From contig NZ_JAAOZB010000001.1 of assembly GCF_011761265.1 (NCBI RefSeq), positions 744,001 to 808,000 of the forward strand: a stretch of 64,000 nt of DNA, given 5' to 3'. Position 1 is the first letter of the stretch; each line of letters starts with the position of its first letter. The DNA is from Microbacterium halimionae (lineage in GTDB: Bacteria; Actinomycetota; Actinomycetes; Actinomycetales; Microbacteriaceae). The notes beneath the pieces are model-generated. The model ran no database searches, had not been told where the DNA came from, and was given only the letters and a program-made list of their open reading frames with translations. The position numbers and the translations under genes are program-made. Positions 8,883 through 18,137 of this stretch are shown piece by piece.

Positions 8883-9565
8883 ATCGTGACGGTCGACTGG
8901 GCGTCGGCATTATTGGTGCGGGAAAAGTCGGCCCCGTTCTCGGGGCAGCGCTCGCTGGTGCTGGCCATGCGCTCACGGGCGTGACAGCTGGGTCAGACCC
9001 CGACCGGGTTGAGGCGATGCTGCCGGGCGTCCCGGTGCTCGATGCGTTGGAGGTCGTCCGCCGCAGCCAGCTCGTGGTGGTCGCGGTTCCTCATGACGAG
9101 CTCGCGGGCCTGGTGGCAGGTCTTGCTGAGGTTGGCGGGTGGCAAATCGGCCAGCTGGTGCTGCACGTCGACCCGGCGTACGGCATTGAGGTGTTGCGTC
9201 CGGCGGCAGCCGTTGGCGCGATTCCCCTTGCTCTGCACCCGGCCATTACGTTCACCGGCACGAGCAGCATCGATCTTCGCCAACTGGCGGCGTCATATGC
9301 GGCCGTCACAGCGCCGCCCGCAGTGCTGCCGATCGCGCAGGCACTTGCCGTTGAGCTCGGGTGCGAGCCCATCATCGTCGCAGAGGAAGATCGCCCAGCG
9401 TATGCCGAGGCGATCACGACCGCGACCGCGTTTTCTCGGTCGATCGTGCAGCAGTCCACCCGCATCCTGTCCGATCTCGGCTTCGACAACCCCGGCGGCT
9501 ATCTCTCGGCACTCGTGCGTTCTACCGTCGACCACGCTCTCACCGAAGCCTCGCCTCTGCTCTAG
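8879..9565 (+). CDS. Rossmann-like / DUF2520 protein
   Basis: 228 residues, GTG start overlapping the previous stop. The N-terminal half is an NAD(P)-binding Rossmann fold (GVGIIGAGKVGPVLGAALAGAG, residues about 8-29); the C-terminal half is all-helical and matches the DUF2520 pattern (EDRPAYAEAITTATAF). The protein looks like a 6-phosphogluconate-dehydrogenase-type reductase, but the substrate is unknown. In most actinobacteria this gene is followed by panC; here lysS follows after 69 bp and panC is absent from its usual place. Confidence 0.85.
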   Translation: MNRDGRLGVGIIGAGKVGPVLGAALAGAGHALTGVTAGSDPDRVEAMLPGVPVLDALEVVRRSQLVVVAVPHDELAGLVAGLAEVGGWQIGQLVLHVDPAYGIEVLRPAAAVGAIPLALHPAITFTGTSSIDLRQLAASYAAVTAPPAVLPIAQALAVELGCEPIIVAEEDRPAYAEAITTATAFSRSIVQQSTRILSDLGFDNPGGYLSALVRSTVDHALTEASPLL

Positions 9566-9634
9566 CCAGCGGTTTCTCTCGACAGCCCAGCCCGCTCGGT
9601 AGACTGGGGAGGATTTTCTGAGGAGCCCCCGTAC

Positions 9635-11155
9635 ATGACGAATACACCCGCGAATGCCGCTGCCGAAACACCCGAAGAAGAGATCTTCGAGCAGAAAGCT
9701 GTGCGGCTGGCCAAGCGCGAGCGTTTGATCGCAGAACGAACGGATGCCGCCGGTGGTGCGTATCCCGTGGCGGTTGCCGTCACGACAACTATCGGTGCTG
9801 TGCGCGCGCGTTTTGACGGCCTCGAAATGGGTGCAGAAACCGGCGAGCAGGTGGGTGTTGCCGGACGCATCGTGTTCAGCCGCAACACCGGCAAGCTGTG
9901 TTTTGCCACTCTCCAGGCTGGGGACGGCAGTCGTATTCAGGCGATGGTTTCTCTCGCGAGCGTCGGCGAAGAGTCGCTGCAGGCGTGGAAAGAGCTCGTC
10001 GATCTTGGTGATCACGTGTTTGTGCACGGTGAAGTGATTTCGAGCCGTCGAGGTGAACTCTCGGTCATGGTGTCGACGTGGCAGATCGCATCGAAGGCGA
10101 TTTTGCCTCTCCCCAATATCTACAGCGAACTGAGCGAAGAGAGTCGTGTGCGCAGCCGCTACCTCGACCTGATTGTTCGCGAACAGGCACGCGAGACCGT
10201 AGTCGCCCGCGCCAAGGTGAACCAGAGCCTTCGCCAGACTTTTATCGAGCACGACTTTCTCGAGGTCGAAACACCGATGCTGCAGGTGCAGCACGGTGGT
10301 GCGTCAGCACGTCCGTTCGTGACGCACTCGAACGCCTTCGATACCGAGCTCTATTTGCGCATCGCGCCGGAGCTCTTCCTCAAGCGCGCAGTCGTCGGCG
10401 GCATCGACCGGGTCTTCGAGATCAACCGAAACTTCCGCAACGAAGGCGCCGACTCAACGCACAGCCCAGAGTTCGCAATGCTCGAGGCCTATCAGTCATA
10501 TAGCGACTACAACGGCATCGCCGATCTCACCCAGGAGCTGATTCAGAACGCCGCGATTGCTGTCTCGGGGTCAACATCGGTCACATGGGCAGATGGCACC
10601 GTCTACGACCTCGGTGGCGAATGGGAACGCATCTCGATGTACGACTCGCTGAGTGCGGCGAGTGGCCGATCGATCACTCCCGAGACACCGGTCGGAGAGC
10701 TCGTGGCGCTCGCCGACGAGGCTGGCGTTGACGCGCCTCCGCACGCCACACACGGCAAGTGGGTTGAAGAGCTGTGGGAGCACTTCGTCAAGGTGAACCT
10801 TGTGCGTCCGACTTTCGTCATGGACTTTCCCGTCGACACGAGTCCCCTCGTGCGGGAGCACCGGACACTTCCGGGTGTTGTGGAGAAATGGGACCTCTAC
10901 GTGCGCGGCTTCGAACTTGCCACCGGCTACTCCGAGCTCGTCGACCCCGTGATTCAACGTGAACGCTTCGTCGAGCAGGCATCGCTTGCAGCGCGCGGCG
11001 ATGATGAGGCGATGCGCATCGATGAAGAGTTCTTGCGCGCCCTCGAGCACGGCATGCCTCCAACAGGCGGCATGGGCATGGGCATTGACCGGTTACTCAT
11101 GGCCATCACTGGACTCGGAATTCGCGAAACGATTCTCTTTCCGCTCGTCAAATAG
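9635..11155 (+). CDS. lysS: lysyl-tRNA synthetase, class II
   Basis: Charges tRNA-Lys. The 506-residue protein has an OB-fold anticodon-binding domain (about 60-165), then the class II core with motif 2 [21 protein letters not shown] and motif 3 [15 protein letters not shown] near the C-terminus. An acidic/Ala N-terminal extension of about 20 residues ([13 protein letters not shown]) is usual in Microbacteriaceae. AGGAGCC lies upstream of the ATG. It converges on the next gene with only 6 bp between stop codons and no clear hairpin. Confidence 0.97.
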   Translation: MTNTPANAAAETPEEEIFEQKAVRLAKRERLIAERTDAAGGAYPVAVAVTTTIGAVRARFDGLEMGAETGEQVGVAGRIVFSRNTGKLCFATLQAGDGSRIQAMVSLASVGEESLQAWKELVDLGDHVFVHGEVISSRRGELSVMVSTWQIASKAILPLPNIYSELSEESRVRSRYLDLIVREQARETVVARAKVNQSLRQTFIEHDFLEVETPMLQVQHGGASARPFVTHSNAFDTELYLRIAPELFLKRAVVGGIDRVFEINRNFRNEGADSTHSPEFAMLEAYQSYSDYNGIADLTQELIQNAAIAVSGSTSVTWADGTVYDLGGEWERISMYDSLSAASGRSITPETPVGELVALADEAGVDAPPHATHGKWVEELWEHFVKVNLVRPTFVMDFPVDTSPLVREHRTLPGVVEKWDLYVRGFELATGYSELVDPVIQRERFVEQASLAARGDDEAMRIDEEFLRALEHGMPPTGGMGMGIDRLLMAITGLGIRETILFPLVK

Positions 11156-11161
11156 CGCGCC

Positions 11162-12298
11162 TCACCCCTCGGGTGTAAATGCCCATTCGGGGAGATGGGA
11201 AGCGGCGACCATTGAGATCATGATCTGCGCGAAGCCGTGCCGGGGCTCAATCTCGCAGGCACGACTCGCATAGATACCAGCGTGCGTCGATCGCCCGAGC
11301 GCCCACGACAGCCATGCGCATACGGCGAGCGGGCCTGGTTGGCGCGCTCTCGTGGCGAGAGCCGCGACACGTCGCGAAAGCGACAGCGCTTTTTCGAGTC
11401 GCTCGCTGTTGGGCTTGGGGCCTTCGCCCCAGATGAACTTCGCGATGTCTTCGGGATATTCTTCGCCCCCTTCCCACCGAAGCTGGCCTTCCGCGGCGGC
11501 ATCTGCGAGGTGCAGGCCGCGACACCAGCCGGCGAGTCCGATATCTCGCAGCGACGGACGCATGAGGCACCACAGAAGACTTGCCGCTTCAAACGGGGCG
11601 AGGTGCTCGGCATCCCACTCCAACGACTGTTCGAACAACAGCGGAATGTCGTCAAGCGTGCCGACGGCGGTGAGCGCGGCAGGGTTGATGCGAACTTTGT
11701 CACCCGCGTGCGGAGTGAAACCACACACTGTTGCCGCAGCGCCGTTGAGTTCTTCATACTCACGCGCGACCCGCACTCGTTCTGCAGCGCTTACGTCCGG
11801 CAGTACGGCGCCGGTTGCCTGATCTCCCCCAGCGGGAGCGGGTGCTGAAGCAGTTGGTGCCGTGCCGTCAGCGATCTCAGCGAGTGGACGTCCCGCTCGC
11901 GGGCGGCGTGCATCGAGATACGAACCCCACCCGTCCGCGGCAACACACAGTGCGTCGTGCACTTTGAGGCCGCAGCTGTCAGCCCGCTGCAAGACTGCCA
12001 TCATGAGCTTCTGCTGTGGCAAACGCGCCGACGTCGCGTCGATGCTGTCATCGGTATAGATCACTGCTGTAAACGCGTCTGCTTCTGGAATGCGACACAC
12101 CATCCCGAGGTACGTTGCCGCCACGCTGTCGATCTCGTTCTCGAGCGCGGGTGATGGCAAATCGATGCGCATCGCGCCGCAACTGCGTGTTCCCGCAAAA
12201 GGCACGAAGACGATGCTGCGGGTAGGCGTGAAAGCGAGCATGCGCGGGACGAGGGGAAGAAACTCTGCGGCTGACCGGGCGGGGATGATCGTCGTCAT
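11162..12298 (-). CDS. DUF4192 domain-containing protein
   Basis: 378 residues reading from ATG 12298. The start MTTIIPARSAAEFLPLVPRML followed by LAFTPTRSIVFVPF is the characteristic DUF4192 opening (L-x-P-x-x-L-G-F-x-P-x-x-S-hydrophobic). An Ala/Gly/Pro-rich linker near residues 145-165 separates the N-terminal domain from a helical C-terminal domain that ends ACEIEPRHGFAQ. The family is widespread in actinobacteria and its function is unknown. The frame stays open upstream to 12580, but that part crosses the promoter of the divergent small gene and lacks family features. Confidence 0.85.
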   Translation of the reverse strand: MTTIIPARSAAEFLPLVPRMLAFTPTRSIVFVPFAGTRSCGAMRIDLPSPALENEIDSVAATYLGMVCRIPEADAFTAVIYTDDSIDATSARLPQQKLMMAVLQRADSCGLKVHDALCVAADGWGSYLDARRPRAGRPLAEIADGTAPTASAPAPAGGDQATGAVLPDVSAAERVRVAREYEELNGAAATVCGFTPHAGDKVRINPAALTAVGTLDDIPLLFEQSLEWDAEHLAPFEAASLLWCLMRPSLRDIGLAGWCRGLHLADAAAEGQLRWEGGEEYPEDIAKFIWGEGPKPNSERLEKALSLSRRVAALATRARQPGPLAVCAWLSWALGRSTHAGIYASRACEIEPRHGFAQIMISMVAASHLPEWAFTPEG

Positions 12299-12409
12299 AC
12301 GTCGACGGTCGTCGCCGTGGGGTTGCACCGGCAGCGCCACGTCGCACATGTGGATAGGAATCTCAGCTCGCGCGGCGGGGGAGAGCGGGATGCGAAGTAC
12401 AGTTAATAC

Positions 12410-12601
12410 GTGGACAGTTTTTGGGCAGCAGCGCTGTGGTCGATTCTTCCGACCCTGGTTGTTTCGGTGATCTTCGTGGTCGTTGTCCGCTCGATCATCC
12501 GCGCTGACCGCTCCGAGCGCCGTGTTTATGCTCGAGTCGAAGCCGAGGAACGGGCAAAGCGCGGATTGCCGCCAGCTCAACCCTCAGCATCCGATAGTTG
12601 A
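12410..12601 (+). CDS. small single-pass membrane protein
   Basis: 63 residues from GTG 12410. One transmembrane helix (about 7-28, AAALWSILPTLVVSVIFVVVV) is followed by an amphipathic charged helix (RADRSERRVYARVEAEERAKRG) and a Pro/Ser tail. It lies between the divergent DUF4192 gene and cls, 42 bp before cls, and may be cotranscribed with it. Similar small proteins occur beside lysS in related genera; no function is known. Confidence 0.65.
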   Translation: MDSFWAAALWSILPTLVVSVIFVVVVRSIIRADRSERRVYARVEAEERAKRGLPPAQPSASDS

Positions 12602-12643
12602 GCCGGCTCCCGCTACGCTGAGAGAGACCAGCGGGGAGAGCGT

Positions 12644-14110
12644 GTGATACAGATCGAGTTCGACGGGGCATGGTGGCTCGTCCTCATCTTCGTCACAGAC
12701 GTTATTGTGCGAATTTTGGCGATCATTTTTGTGCCGCGCAATCGTCGGCCTACCGCCGCAATGGCGTGGCTCTTGGCGATCTATTTCATCCCGTTCGTGG
12801 GCGTGCTGCTCTTCTTGGTGATCGGTACACCGAAGCTGCCGCGCAAGCGTCGCCTCAAGCAAGAGGCGATCAACGACTACATTCGAGACACTAGTCAGGG
12901 CCTCGAATTCGGCACGCTCCGCCCTGACGCTCCGGACTGGTTCACAGCACTTGTGAGACTCAACAGCAACCTCGGTGCGCTCCCACTCTCGGGAGACAAC
13001 GAGGCAACACTGATCTCGGATTACCAGACAAGCCTTGACACAATGGCCGACGCCGTGCGCGAGGCGAAGTCATACGTGCACGTCGAGTTCTACATCCTGC
13101 AGTCAGATACCGCGACGAACAACCTGTTCCTGGCGCTCGAAGAAGCCGCCGCACGTGGTGTCGTCGTTCGAGTGCTTCTCGATCACTGGGCGAATCGCGG
13201 AAAGCCGTACTACCGGCAGACGCTTGCGCGCCTTGACGCGATGGGCGCGCACTGGCGTTTGCTGCTGCCGGTTCAGCCCTTCAAGGGCAAGTACCAGCGA
13301 CCCGACCTCCGAAACCACCGGAAGCTCCTCGTGATCGACGGCGACGTTGCTTTTATGGGGTCGCAGAACGCCACCGATTCGACGTACAACCTGAAGAAGA
13401 ACATCAAGCGTGGTTTGCACTGGGTAGACCTGATGTCGCGTGTCGAAGGACCCGTCGTCAATAGCATCAACGCCGTGTTCCTCTCTGACTGGTATAGCGA
13501 AACCGATGAGATTCTCACTGAGGAGATCAATCTTTTCGAAGTGACGAACATGCCGGGAAACCTCGACTGCCAGATCGTGCCGTCGGGACCGGGATTCGAA
13601 TTCCAGAACAACCTCAAGTTGTTCCTGTCGATGCTGTACGCCGCTGATCGCAAGATCATCATGGTGAGCCCATACTTTGTGCCAGAAGAGTCACTGATGC
13701 TCGCCATCACGACAGCGTGTCAGCGGGGAGTGCACGTCGAACTCTTCGTCTCAGAAGAGGGCGATCAGGCGATGGTTTACCACGCGCAGCGCAGCTACTA
13801 CGAGGCCCTGCTTCGCGCGGGCGTAGAAATCTGGATGTATCGGAAGCCGTACATCTTGCACTCGAAGAGTCTCACGATCGATGATGAGGTCGGAGTGATC
13901 GGCTCGAGCAACATGGACATGCGTTCGTTCGGTCTCAACCTTGAGATTTCAATGCTCGTGCGAGGCACAGAATTCGTGGACGACATGCGGCGCGTTGAAG
14001 ATAAGTACCGGAGCCTGAGCCGAAGGCTCACTCTCGAGGAGTGGACCAAGCAACCCTTGCGTTCCACTGTGCTCGACAACCTTGCGCGCTTGACCTCCGC
14101 TCTTCAATAG
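12644..14110 (+). CDS. cls: cardiolipin synthase (PLD family)
   Basis: Makes cardiolipin at the membrane by a phosphatidyl transfer reaction. 488 residues with two N-terminal transmembrane helices (about 10-28 and 38-60, the PLDc_N region, FIPFVGVLLFLVIG) and two HKD motifs: HRKLLVIDGDVAFMGSQN near 224 and HSKSLTIDDEVGVIGSSNMD near 406. Length and layout match bacterial ClsA. The GTG start at 12644 is chosen because it begins just before the first helix, with GGGGAGAG upstream. The lipoprotein gene begins 23 bp downstream. Confidence 0.93.
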   Translation: MIQIEFDGAWWLVLIFVTDVIVRILAIIFVPRNRRPTAAMAWLLAIYFIPFVGVLLFLVIGTPKLPRKRRLKQEAINDYIRDTSQGLEFGTLRPDAPDWFTALVRLNSNLGALPLSGDNEATLISDYQTSLDTMADAVREAKSYVHVEFYILQSDTATNNLFLALEEAAARGVVVRVLLDHWANRGKPYYRQTLARLDAMGAHWRLLLPVQPFKGKYQRPDLRNHRKLLVIDGDVAFMGSQNATDSTYNLKKNIKRGLHWVDLMSRVEGPVVNSINAVFLSDWYSETDEILTEEINLFEVTNMPGNLDCQIVPSGPGFEFQNNLKLFLSMLYAADRKIIMVSPYFVPEESLMLAITTACQRGVHVELFVSEEGDQAMVYHAQRSYYEALLRAGVEIWMYRKPYILHSKSLTIDDEVGVIGSSNMDMRSFGLNLEISMLVRGTEFVDDMRRVEDKYRSLSRRLTLEEWTKQPLRSTVLDNLARLTSALQ

Positions 14111-14133
14111 GCACTTACCACAGAGGAATATTC

Positions 14134-14847
14134 ATGGCACGTCATACTGCACGCACGTTGGGCGCAGCTCTTCTTGTTGGCTCGGTGGCGTTCATCGCCG
14201 GTTGCTCCGATGCGGGTCCCATCCCGGAGACAACCGGTGATGCTGGAGTGCAGGTGGATGTCAATGCAACATGGCTTGACGATGGGCGAATGATTGGCCT
14301 GTGGACATCGGGTAGCTCGAGTTGCGCACCGATCGTGTCGGACACCGTCGTCAACGACGATGGTGTGCTCGAAGTAACTCTGGATGAGGACGGCGACCCG
14401 ACGCCATGTACCGCAGACATGGCTCCGCAGATCACACTTCTTGGTGTGCCTGAGGGCGTCGACACGGCGGCAGACCTTGAGATTGTCGTGCAGGGTCAAG
14501 GCTTCTTCGGCACCGAGGAACTCTCCGGCGTTGAAGGTCTCGCAGGCCCCGGCTCCGAAACCGACTACGCACCATCGGCTGGATGGGGCGACACGTACAA
14601 CGACTTCATCATTTTGACCTGGGGCTCATCTACGTGCGTGCCGATGCTGGAAGAAAGCGCCATCACCGGGCCGTTGGAAGTGACAGTGACATTTGCCGAC
14701 GCACCCGCTGACCAGATGTGCACCATGGACATGGCCCCGCGTGGCACGAGTGCGTTTGCTGGCGGGATGAAGTCCGGTGATGCCGAGGTCGTTCTCTTCG
14801 GCGACAGTTTTGACGGCATCCGGGTTCCTATTCTCGGCAGCAACTGA
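14134..14847 (+). CDS. putative lipoprotein with a duplicated Cys-pair domain
   Basis: 237 residues. Signal peptide and lipobox VAFIAGC place the lipidated Cys at residue 24. The mature part contains two copies of a unit: a Trp, then a Ser/Gly stretch, then Cys-x-Pro, a beta-rich stretch, then CTxDMAP. The cysteines are C64 and C92 in copy 1 and C158 and C186 in copy 2, so one disulfide per repeat is likely. ATG 14134 with AGAGGAA upstream. The family was not recognised. It lies between cls and clpC and is probably cell-surface anchored. Confidence 0.75.
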   Translation: MARHTARTLGAALLVGSVAFIAGCSDAGPIPETTGDAGVQVDVNATWLDDGRMIGLWTSGSSSCAPIVSDTVVNDDGVLEVTLDEDGDPTPCTADMAPQITLLGVPEGVDTAADLEIVVQGQGFFGTEELSGVEGLAGPGSETDYAPSAGWGDTYNDFIILTWGSSTCVPMLEESAITGPLEVTVTFADAPADQMCTMDMAPRGTSAFAGGMKSGDAEVVLFGDSFDGIRVPILGSN

Positions 14848-14864
14848 CTTATCGCGCGAAACCG

Positions 14865-14882
14865 GTCACGCCCACGGCGAAC
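14865..14882 (+). promoter_or_regulatory. candidate ClgR box upstream of clpC
   Basis: The sequence GTCACGCCCACGGCGAAC fits the corynebacterial ClgR consensus WNNWCGCYNANRGCGWWS at all specified positions except the first. ClgR activates clpC and clpP genes in Streptomyces, Corynebacterium and Mycobacterium. The box lies about 80 bp before the clpC start, a sensible activator position. Confidence 0.5.
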
Positions 14883-14963
14883 AATCGCCAAGGGGCCCAA
14901 GGCTCTGGTTACTCTCGTTGTAATGCGCCAGAAGTGGCGCACGGCCGATGCCGAGGAGTGATG

Positions 14964-17489
14964 ATGTTCGAAAGATTTACCGACCGTGCCCGTCGAGTGG
15001 TGGTGCTCGCCCAAGAAGAGGCGAAGATGCTCAACCACAACTACATCGGCACCGAGCACATTCTGCTGGGTCTGATCCACGAGGGCGAAGGCGTTGCAGC
15101 CAAAGCTCTCGAGTCGCTCGGGATCTCGCTCGATGCCGTGCGTGAGCAGGTGCAAGACATTATTGGCCAGGGTCAGCAGCAGCCGACCGGCCACATCCCC
15201 TTCACGCCGCGGGCGAAGAAGGTCCTTGAGCTGTCATTGCGCGAAGCGCTGCAGCTCGGGCACAACTACATTGGCACCGAGCACATTCTGCTTGGCCTCA
15301 TCCGTGAGGGCGAGGGAGTTGCCGCGCAAGTTTTGGTGAAGCTCGGAGCCGACCTCAACAAGGTGCGACAGCAGGTAATCCAGCTGCTGAGCGGTTACCA
15401 GGGTAAAGAGCCCGCCGCAGTTTCAGGGGCCGCGAACGAGACCGGCCAGGCCGCTCAAGGCGGATCGGCAGTTCTCGATCAGTTCGGACGCAACCTCACG
15501 CAGGCAGCGCGCGACAACAAGCTCGACCCGGTTATCGGGCGCGAAAAAGAGATCGAGCGCGTCATGCAGATTCTGTCGCGGCGCTCCAAGAACAACCCTG
15601 TGCTGATCGGTGAGCCCGGCGTCGGTAAGACCGCCGTCGTTGAGGGTCTTGCACAGGCGATCGTCAAGGGTGATGTGCCCGAGACGCTGAAAGACAAGCA
15701 GGTCTACTCGCTTGACCTCGGCTCGCTCATTGCCGGTTCCCGCTACCGTGGTGACTTCGAAGAGCGCCTCAAGAAGGTCACGAAAGAGATCCGCACCCGC
15801 GGTGACATCATCGTTTTCATCGACGAGATCCACACGCTTGTTGGTGCCGGTGCCGCTGAGGGCGCAATAGATGCCGCCTCGATCCTCAAGCCGCTGCTCG
15901 CCCGTGGCGAGCTGCAGACGATCGGCGCTACGACGCTTGACGAGTACCGCAAGCACTTCGAGAAGGATGCCGCTCTCGAGCGCCGCTTCCAGCCGATCCA
16001 GGTGGCTGAGCCCAGCTTGCCCCACGCAATCAACATCTTGAAGGGTCTGCGCGACCGTTACGAAGCGCACCACAAGGTGCAGATCACTGACGGTGCCATC
16101 GTTGCGGCCGCGAACCTCGCAGACCGTTATGTAAGCGACCGCTTCCTTCCCGACAAGGCCATCGACCTGATCGATGAGGCCGGAGCTCGCCTTCGCCTGT
16201 CGATCCTGTCGAGCCCGCCGGAGCTGCGCGAATTCGACGAGAAGATCGCCAAGGTCCGCGAGCAGAAAGAAGTTGCCTCGGAAGAGCAGGACTTCGAAAA
16301 AGCCGCGTCGCTGCGTGACGAGGAGAAGTCGCTTCTTGCTGAGCGCCTTCGCCTTGAGAAGCAGTGGCGCAGTGGCGACGTGGCATCCCACGCGGTCGTT
16401 GACGAAGGCCTCATCGCTGAAGTTCTCGCCCAGGCCACCGGCATCCCGGTGTTCAAGCTCACTGAAGAAGAGACCAGCCGTCTCGTCTTCATGGAGAAGG
16501 CGTTGCACCAGCGGGTTATCGGCCAGGAGCAGGCGATCGCCGCGCTCTCGCGCACGATTCGCCGTCAGCGCGCGGGTCTCAAGGACCCCAAGCGTCCCTC
16601 GGGATCGTTCATCTTCGCTGGCCCGACCGGCGTCGGTAAGACGGAGCTTGCCAAGGCTCTTGCCGAATTCCTCTTCGACGACGAGGGCGCGCTGATTTCC
16701 CTCGACATGAGCGAGTACGGCGAAAAGCACACAGTTTCGCGTCTGTTCGGTGCCCCTCCCGGGTTCGTCGGCTTCGAAGAGGGCGGACAGCTCACCGAAA
16801 AGGTGCGCCGCAAGCCCTTCTCCGTCGTACTTTTCGATGAGATCGAGAAGGCACACCCCGACATCTTCAATTCGCTGCTGCAGATTCTCGAAGAGGGTCG
16901 CCTGACTGATGGTCAGGGTCGCGTCGTCGACTTCAAGAACACCGTGATCATCATGACCACGAACCTCGGTTCGTCGGCGATCGCCGGTGGCCCCGTCGGT
17001 TTCCAGGTCGAGGGCAACGCGCAGACCAGCTACGAGCGGATGAAGGGCAAGGTCGACGAAGAACTCAAGCGTCACTTCAAGCCCGAGTTCCTCAACCGTG
17101 TCGACGACGTCATCGTCTTCCCACAGCTGTCGAAGACGGAGCTCGTACAGATCGTTGATCTGTTCACCAAGCGACTGAGCGAGCGTCTGCTCGACCGCGA
17201 TATGACAATCGAGCTGTCGCAGGCCGCCAAGGAGCGCCTCATCGAGGTCGGATTCGACCCGACACTTGGTGCACGTCCGCTGCGTCGTGCCATGCAGCGT
17301 GAGATCGAAGACAACCTCAGTGAGCAAATTCTCCACGGCGAGCTGAACCCCGGTGACCACGTCAAGGTGACGTTCGACGACGGCAAGTTTGCCTTCGTCA
17401 GCGCACCCCGTGCCGACAAGGTTGCCGTGGGAGTCGCTACCGGCGGCGAAATCACGGCCACGCCCGACATCGTCGCCCAGGGCGAGTAG
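14964..17489 (+). CDS. clpC: ATP-dependent Clp protease ATPase subunit ClpC
   Basis: 841-residue Hsp100 unfoldase that feeds ClpP. In order: two Clp-N repeats (2-150, each with a [14 protein letters not shown] segment), AAA1 with GEPGVGKT near 214, a middle domain with UVR-like [18 protein letters not shown] near 440, AAA2 with GPTGVGKT near 552 and [19 protein letters not shown], and the C-terminal D2-small domain. ATG 14964 is taken because GAGGAG ends 5 bases before it and the protein then begins [11 protein letters not shown] as in the family; ATG 14961 is also possible. A ClgR-like box lies upstream and a strong hairpin downstream. Confidence 0.97.
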   Translation: MFERFTDRARRVVVLAQEEAKMLNHNYIGTEHILLGLIHEGEGVAAKALESLGISLDAVREQVQDIIGQGQQQPTGHIPFTPRAKKVLELSLREALQLGHNYIGTEHILLGLIREGEGVAAQVLVKLGADLNKVRQQVIQLLSGYQGKEPAAVSGAANETGQAAQGGSAVLDQFGRNLTQAARDNKLDPVIGREKEIERVMQILSRRSKNNPVLIGEPGVGKTAVVEGLAQAIVKGDVPETLKDKQVYSLDLGSLIAGSRYRGDFEERLKKVTKEIRTRGDIIVFIDEIHTLVGAGAAEGAIDAASILKPLLARGELQTIGATTLDEYRKHFEKDAALERRFQPIQVAEPSLPHAINILKGLRDRYEAHHKVQITDGAIVAAANLADRYVSDRFLPDKAIDLIDEAGARLRLSILSSPPELREFDEKIAKVREQKEVASEEQDFEKAASLRDEEKSLLAERLRLEKQWRSGDVASHAVVDEGLIAEVLAQATGIPVFKLTEEETSRLVFMEKALHQRVIGQEQAIAALSRTIRRQRAGLKDPKRPSGSFIFAGPTGVGKTELAKALAEFLFDDEGALISLDMSEYGEKHTVSRLFGAPPGFVGFEEGGQLTEKVRRKPFSVVLFDEIEKAHPDIFNSLLQILEEGRLTDGQGRVVDFKNTVIIMTTNLGSSAIAGGPVGFQVEGNAQTSYERMKGKVDEELKRHFKPEFLNRVDDVIVFPQLSKTELVQIVDLFTKRLSERLLDRDMTIELSQAAKERLIEVGFDPTLGARPLRRAMQREIEDNLSEQILHGELNPGDHVKVTFDDGKFAFVSAPRADKVAVGVATGGEITATPDIVAQGE

Positions 17490-17507
17490 CCGAAGTCAGC
17501 GAACAGA

Positions 17508-17541
17508 CGAAGAGCGGATGCCACGTGGCATCCGCTCTTCG
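17508..17541. terminator. perfect inverted repeat after clpC, probable terminator
   Basis: A 34-bp perfect palindrome with 17-bp arms meets at CCAC|GTGG, so it folds into a long GC-rich hairpin with a minimal loop. It begins 19 bp after the clpC stop. The following bases (TCGTTCTCG) are only weakly T-rich, so its efficiency as an intrinsic terminator is uncertain. The arms contain GGATGCC and GGCATCC. Confidence 0.7.
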
Positions 17542-17584
17542 TCGTTCTCGTGCGAGTGTCGCAGACGGCAATAGGCTTGATGCG

Positions 17585-18088
17585 ATGAGTACATTCACGA
17601 TTCGGCCGGCACGTGCCTCTGATGTGCGCGCTATCCATGCGCTGCTGGAGCCGCATGTGCAGCGACGAATACTTCTCGGAAAAGACCTCGTCGTGCTGTA
17701 CGAATCTGTGCAGCAGTTCTTGGTTGCGGAGTCCGCTGAGGGGCGGCTCATTGGTTTCGGCGCGTTGCACGTGATGTGGGAGGACCTTGGCGAAGTGCGA
17801 ACTCTCGTGGTCGCCGAGGAATGGCTGCACCTTGGCGTCGGGCGCGAGATCGTCGCCGAGCTTGAAGCTGTGGCTCGCAGGCTTGGGTTGACGCGACTCT
17901 TTTGCCTCACCTTCGAAGTCGACTTCTTCACGAGGCGTGGCTTTTCGCCCATCGGCGAGCATGTCGTCGACCCCGATGTGTACTCGCAACTTCTTCGGAG
18001 CCCCGACGAAGGCATCGCAGAGTTCCTCGATCTGGCCCATGTGAAGCCGAACACGCTCGGCAACACACGCATGCTGAAGCGCCTCTGA
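17585..18088 (+). CDS. argA: amino-acid N-acetyltransferase, Rv2747-type N-acetylglutamate synthase
   Basis: 167-residue GNAT protein. It matches the mycobacterial short ArgA pattern almost block by block: a KDLVVLYESVQQFLVAE helix, GALHVMWEDLGEVRTLVV strands, the acetyl-CoA loop WLHLGVGREIVAEL, FCLTFEVDFFTRRGFSPI, and the C-terminal EFLDLAHVKPNTLGNTRML. These enzymes acetylate glutamate or glutamine to start arginine synthesis. ATG 17585 is chosen because the GNAT fold begins right after it. It is a single gene between the clpC hairpin and a membrane protein. Confidence 0.88.
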   Translation: MSTFTIRPARASDVRAIHALLEPHVQRRILLGKDLVVLYESVQQFLVAESAEGRLIGFGALHVMWEDLGEVRTLVVAEEWLHLGVGREIVAELEAVARRLGLTRLFCLTFEVDFFTRRGFSPIGEHVVDPDVYSQLLRSPDEGIAEFLDLAHVKPNTLGNTRMLKRL

Positions 18089-18137
18089 CGCCGCGCGCCG
18101 TCGGAGTTGTTGCAGAAGGAGCGCTTAACCTTTCAGC

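Noticed and set aside
15423..17360. 645-codon open frame on the minus strand opposite clpC
   Set aside because: It lies entirely within clpC, has the composition of a mirrored high-GC gene and shows no family features.
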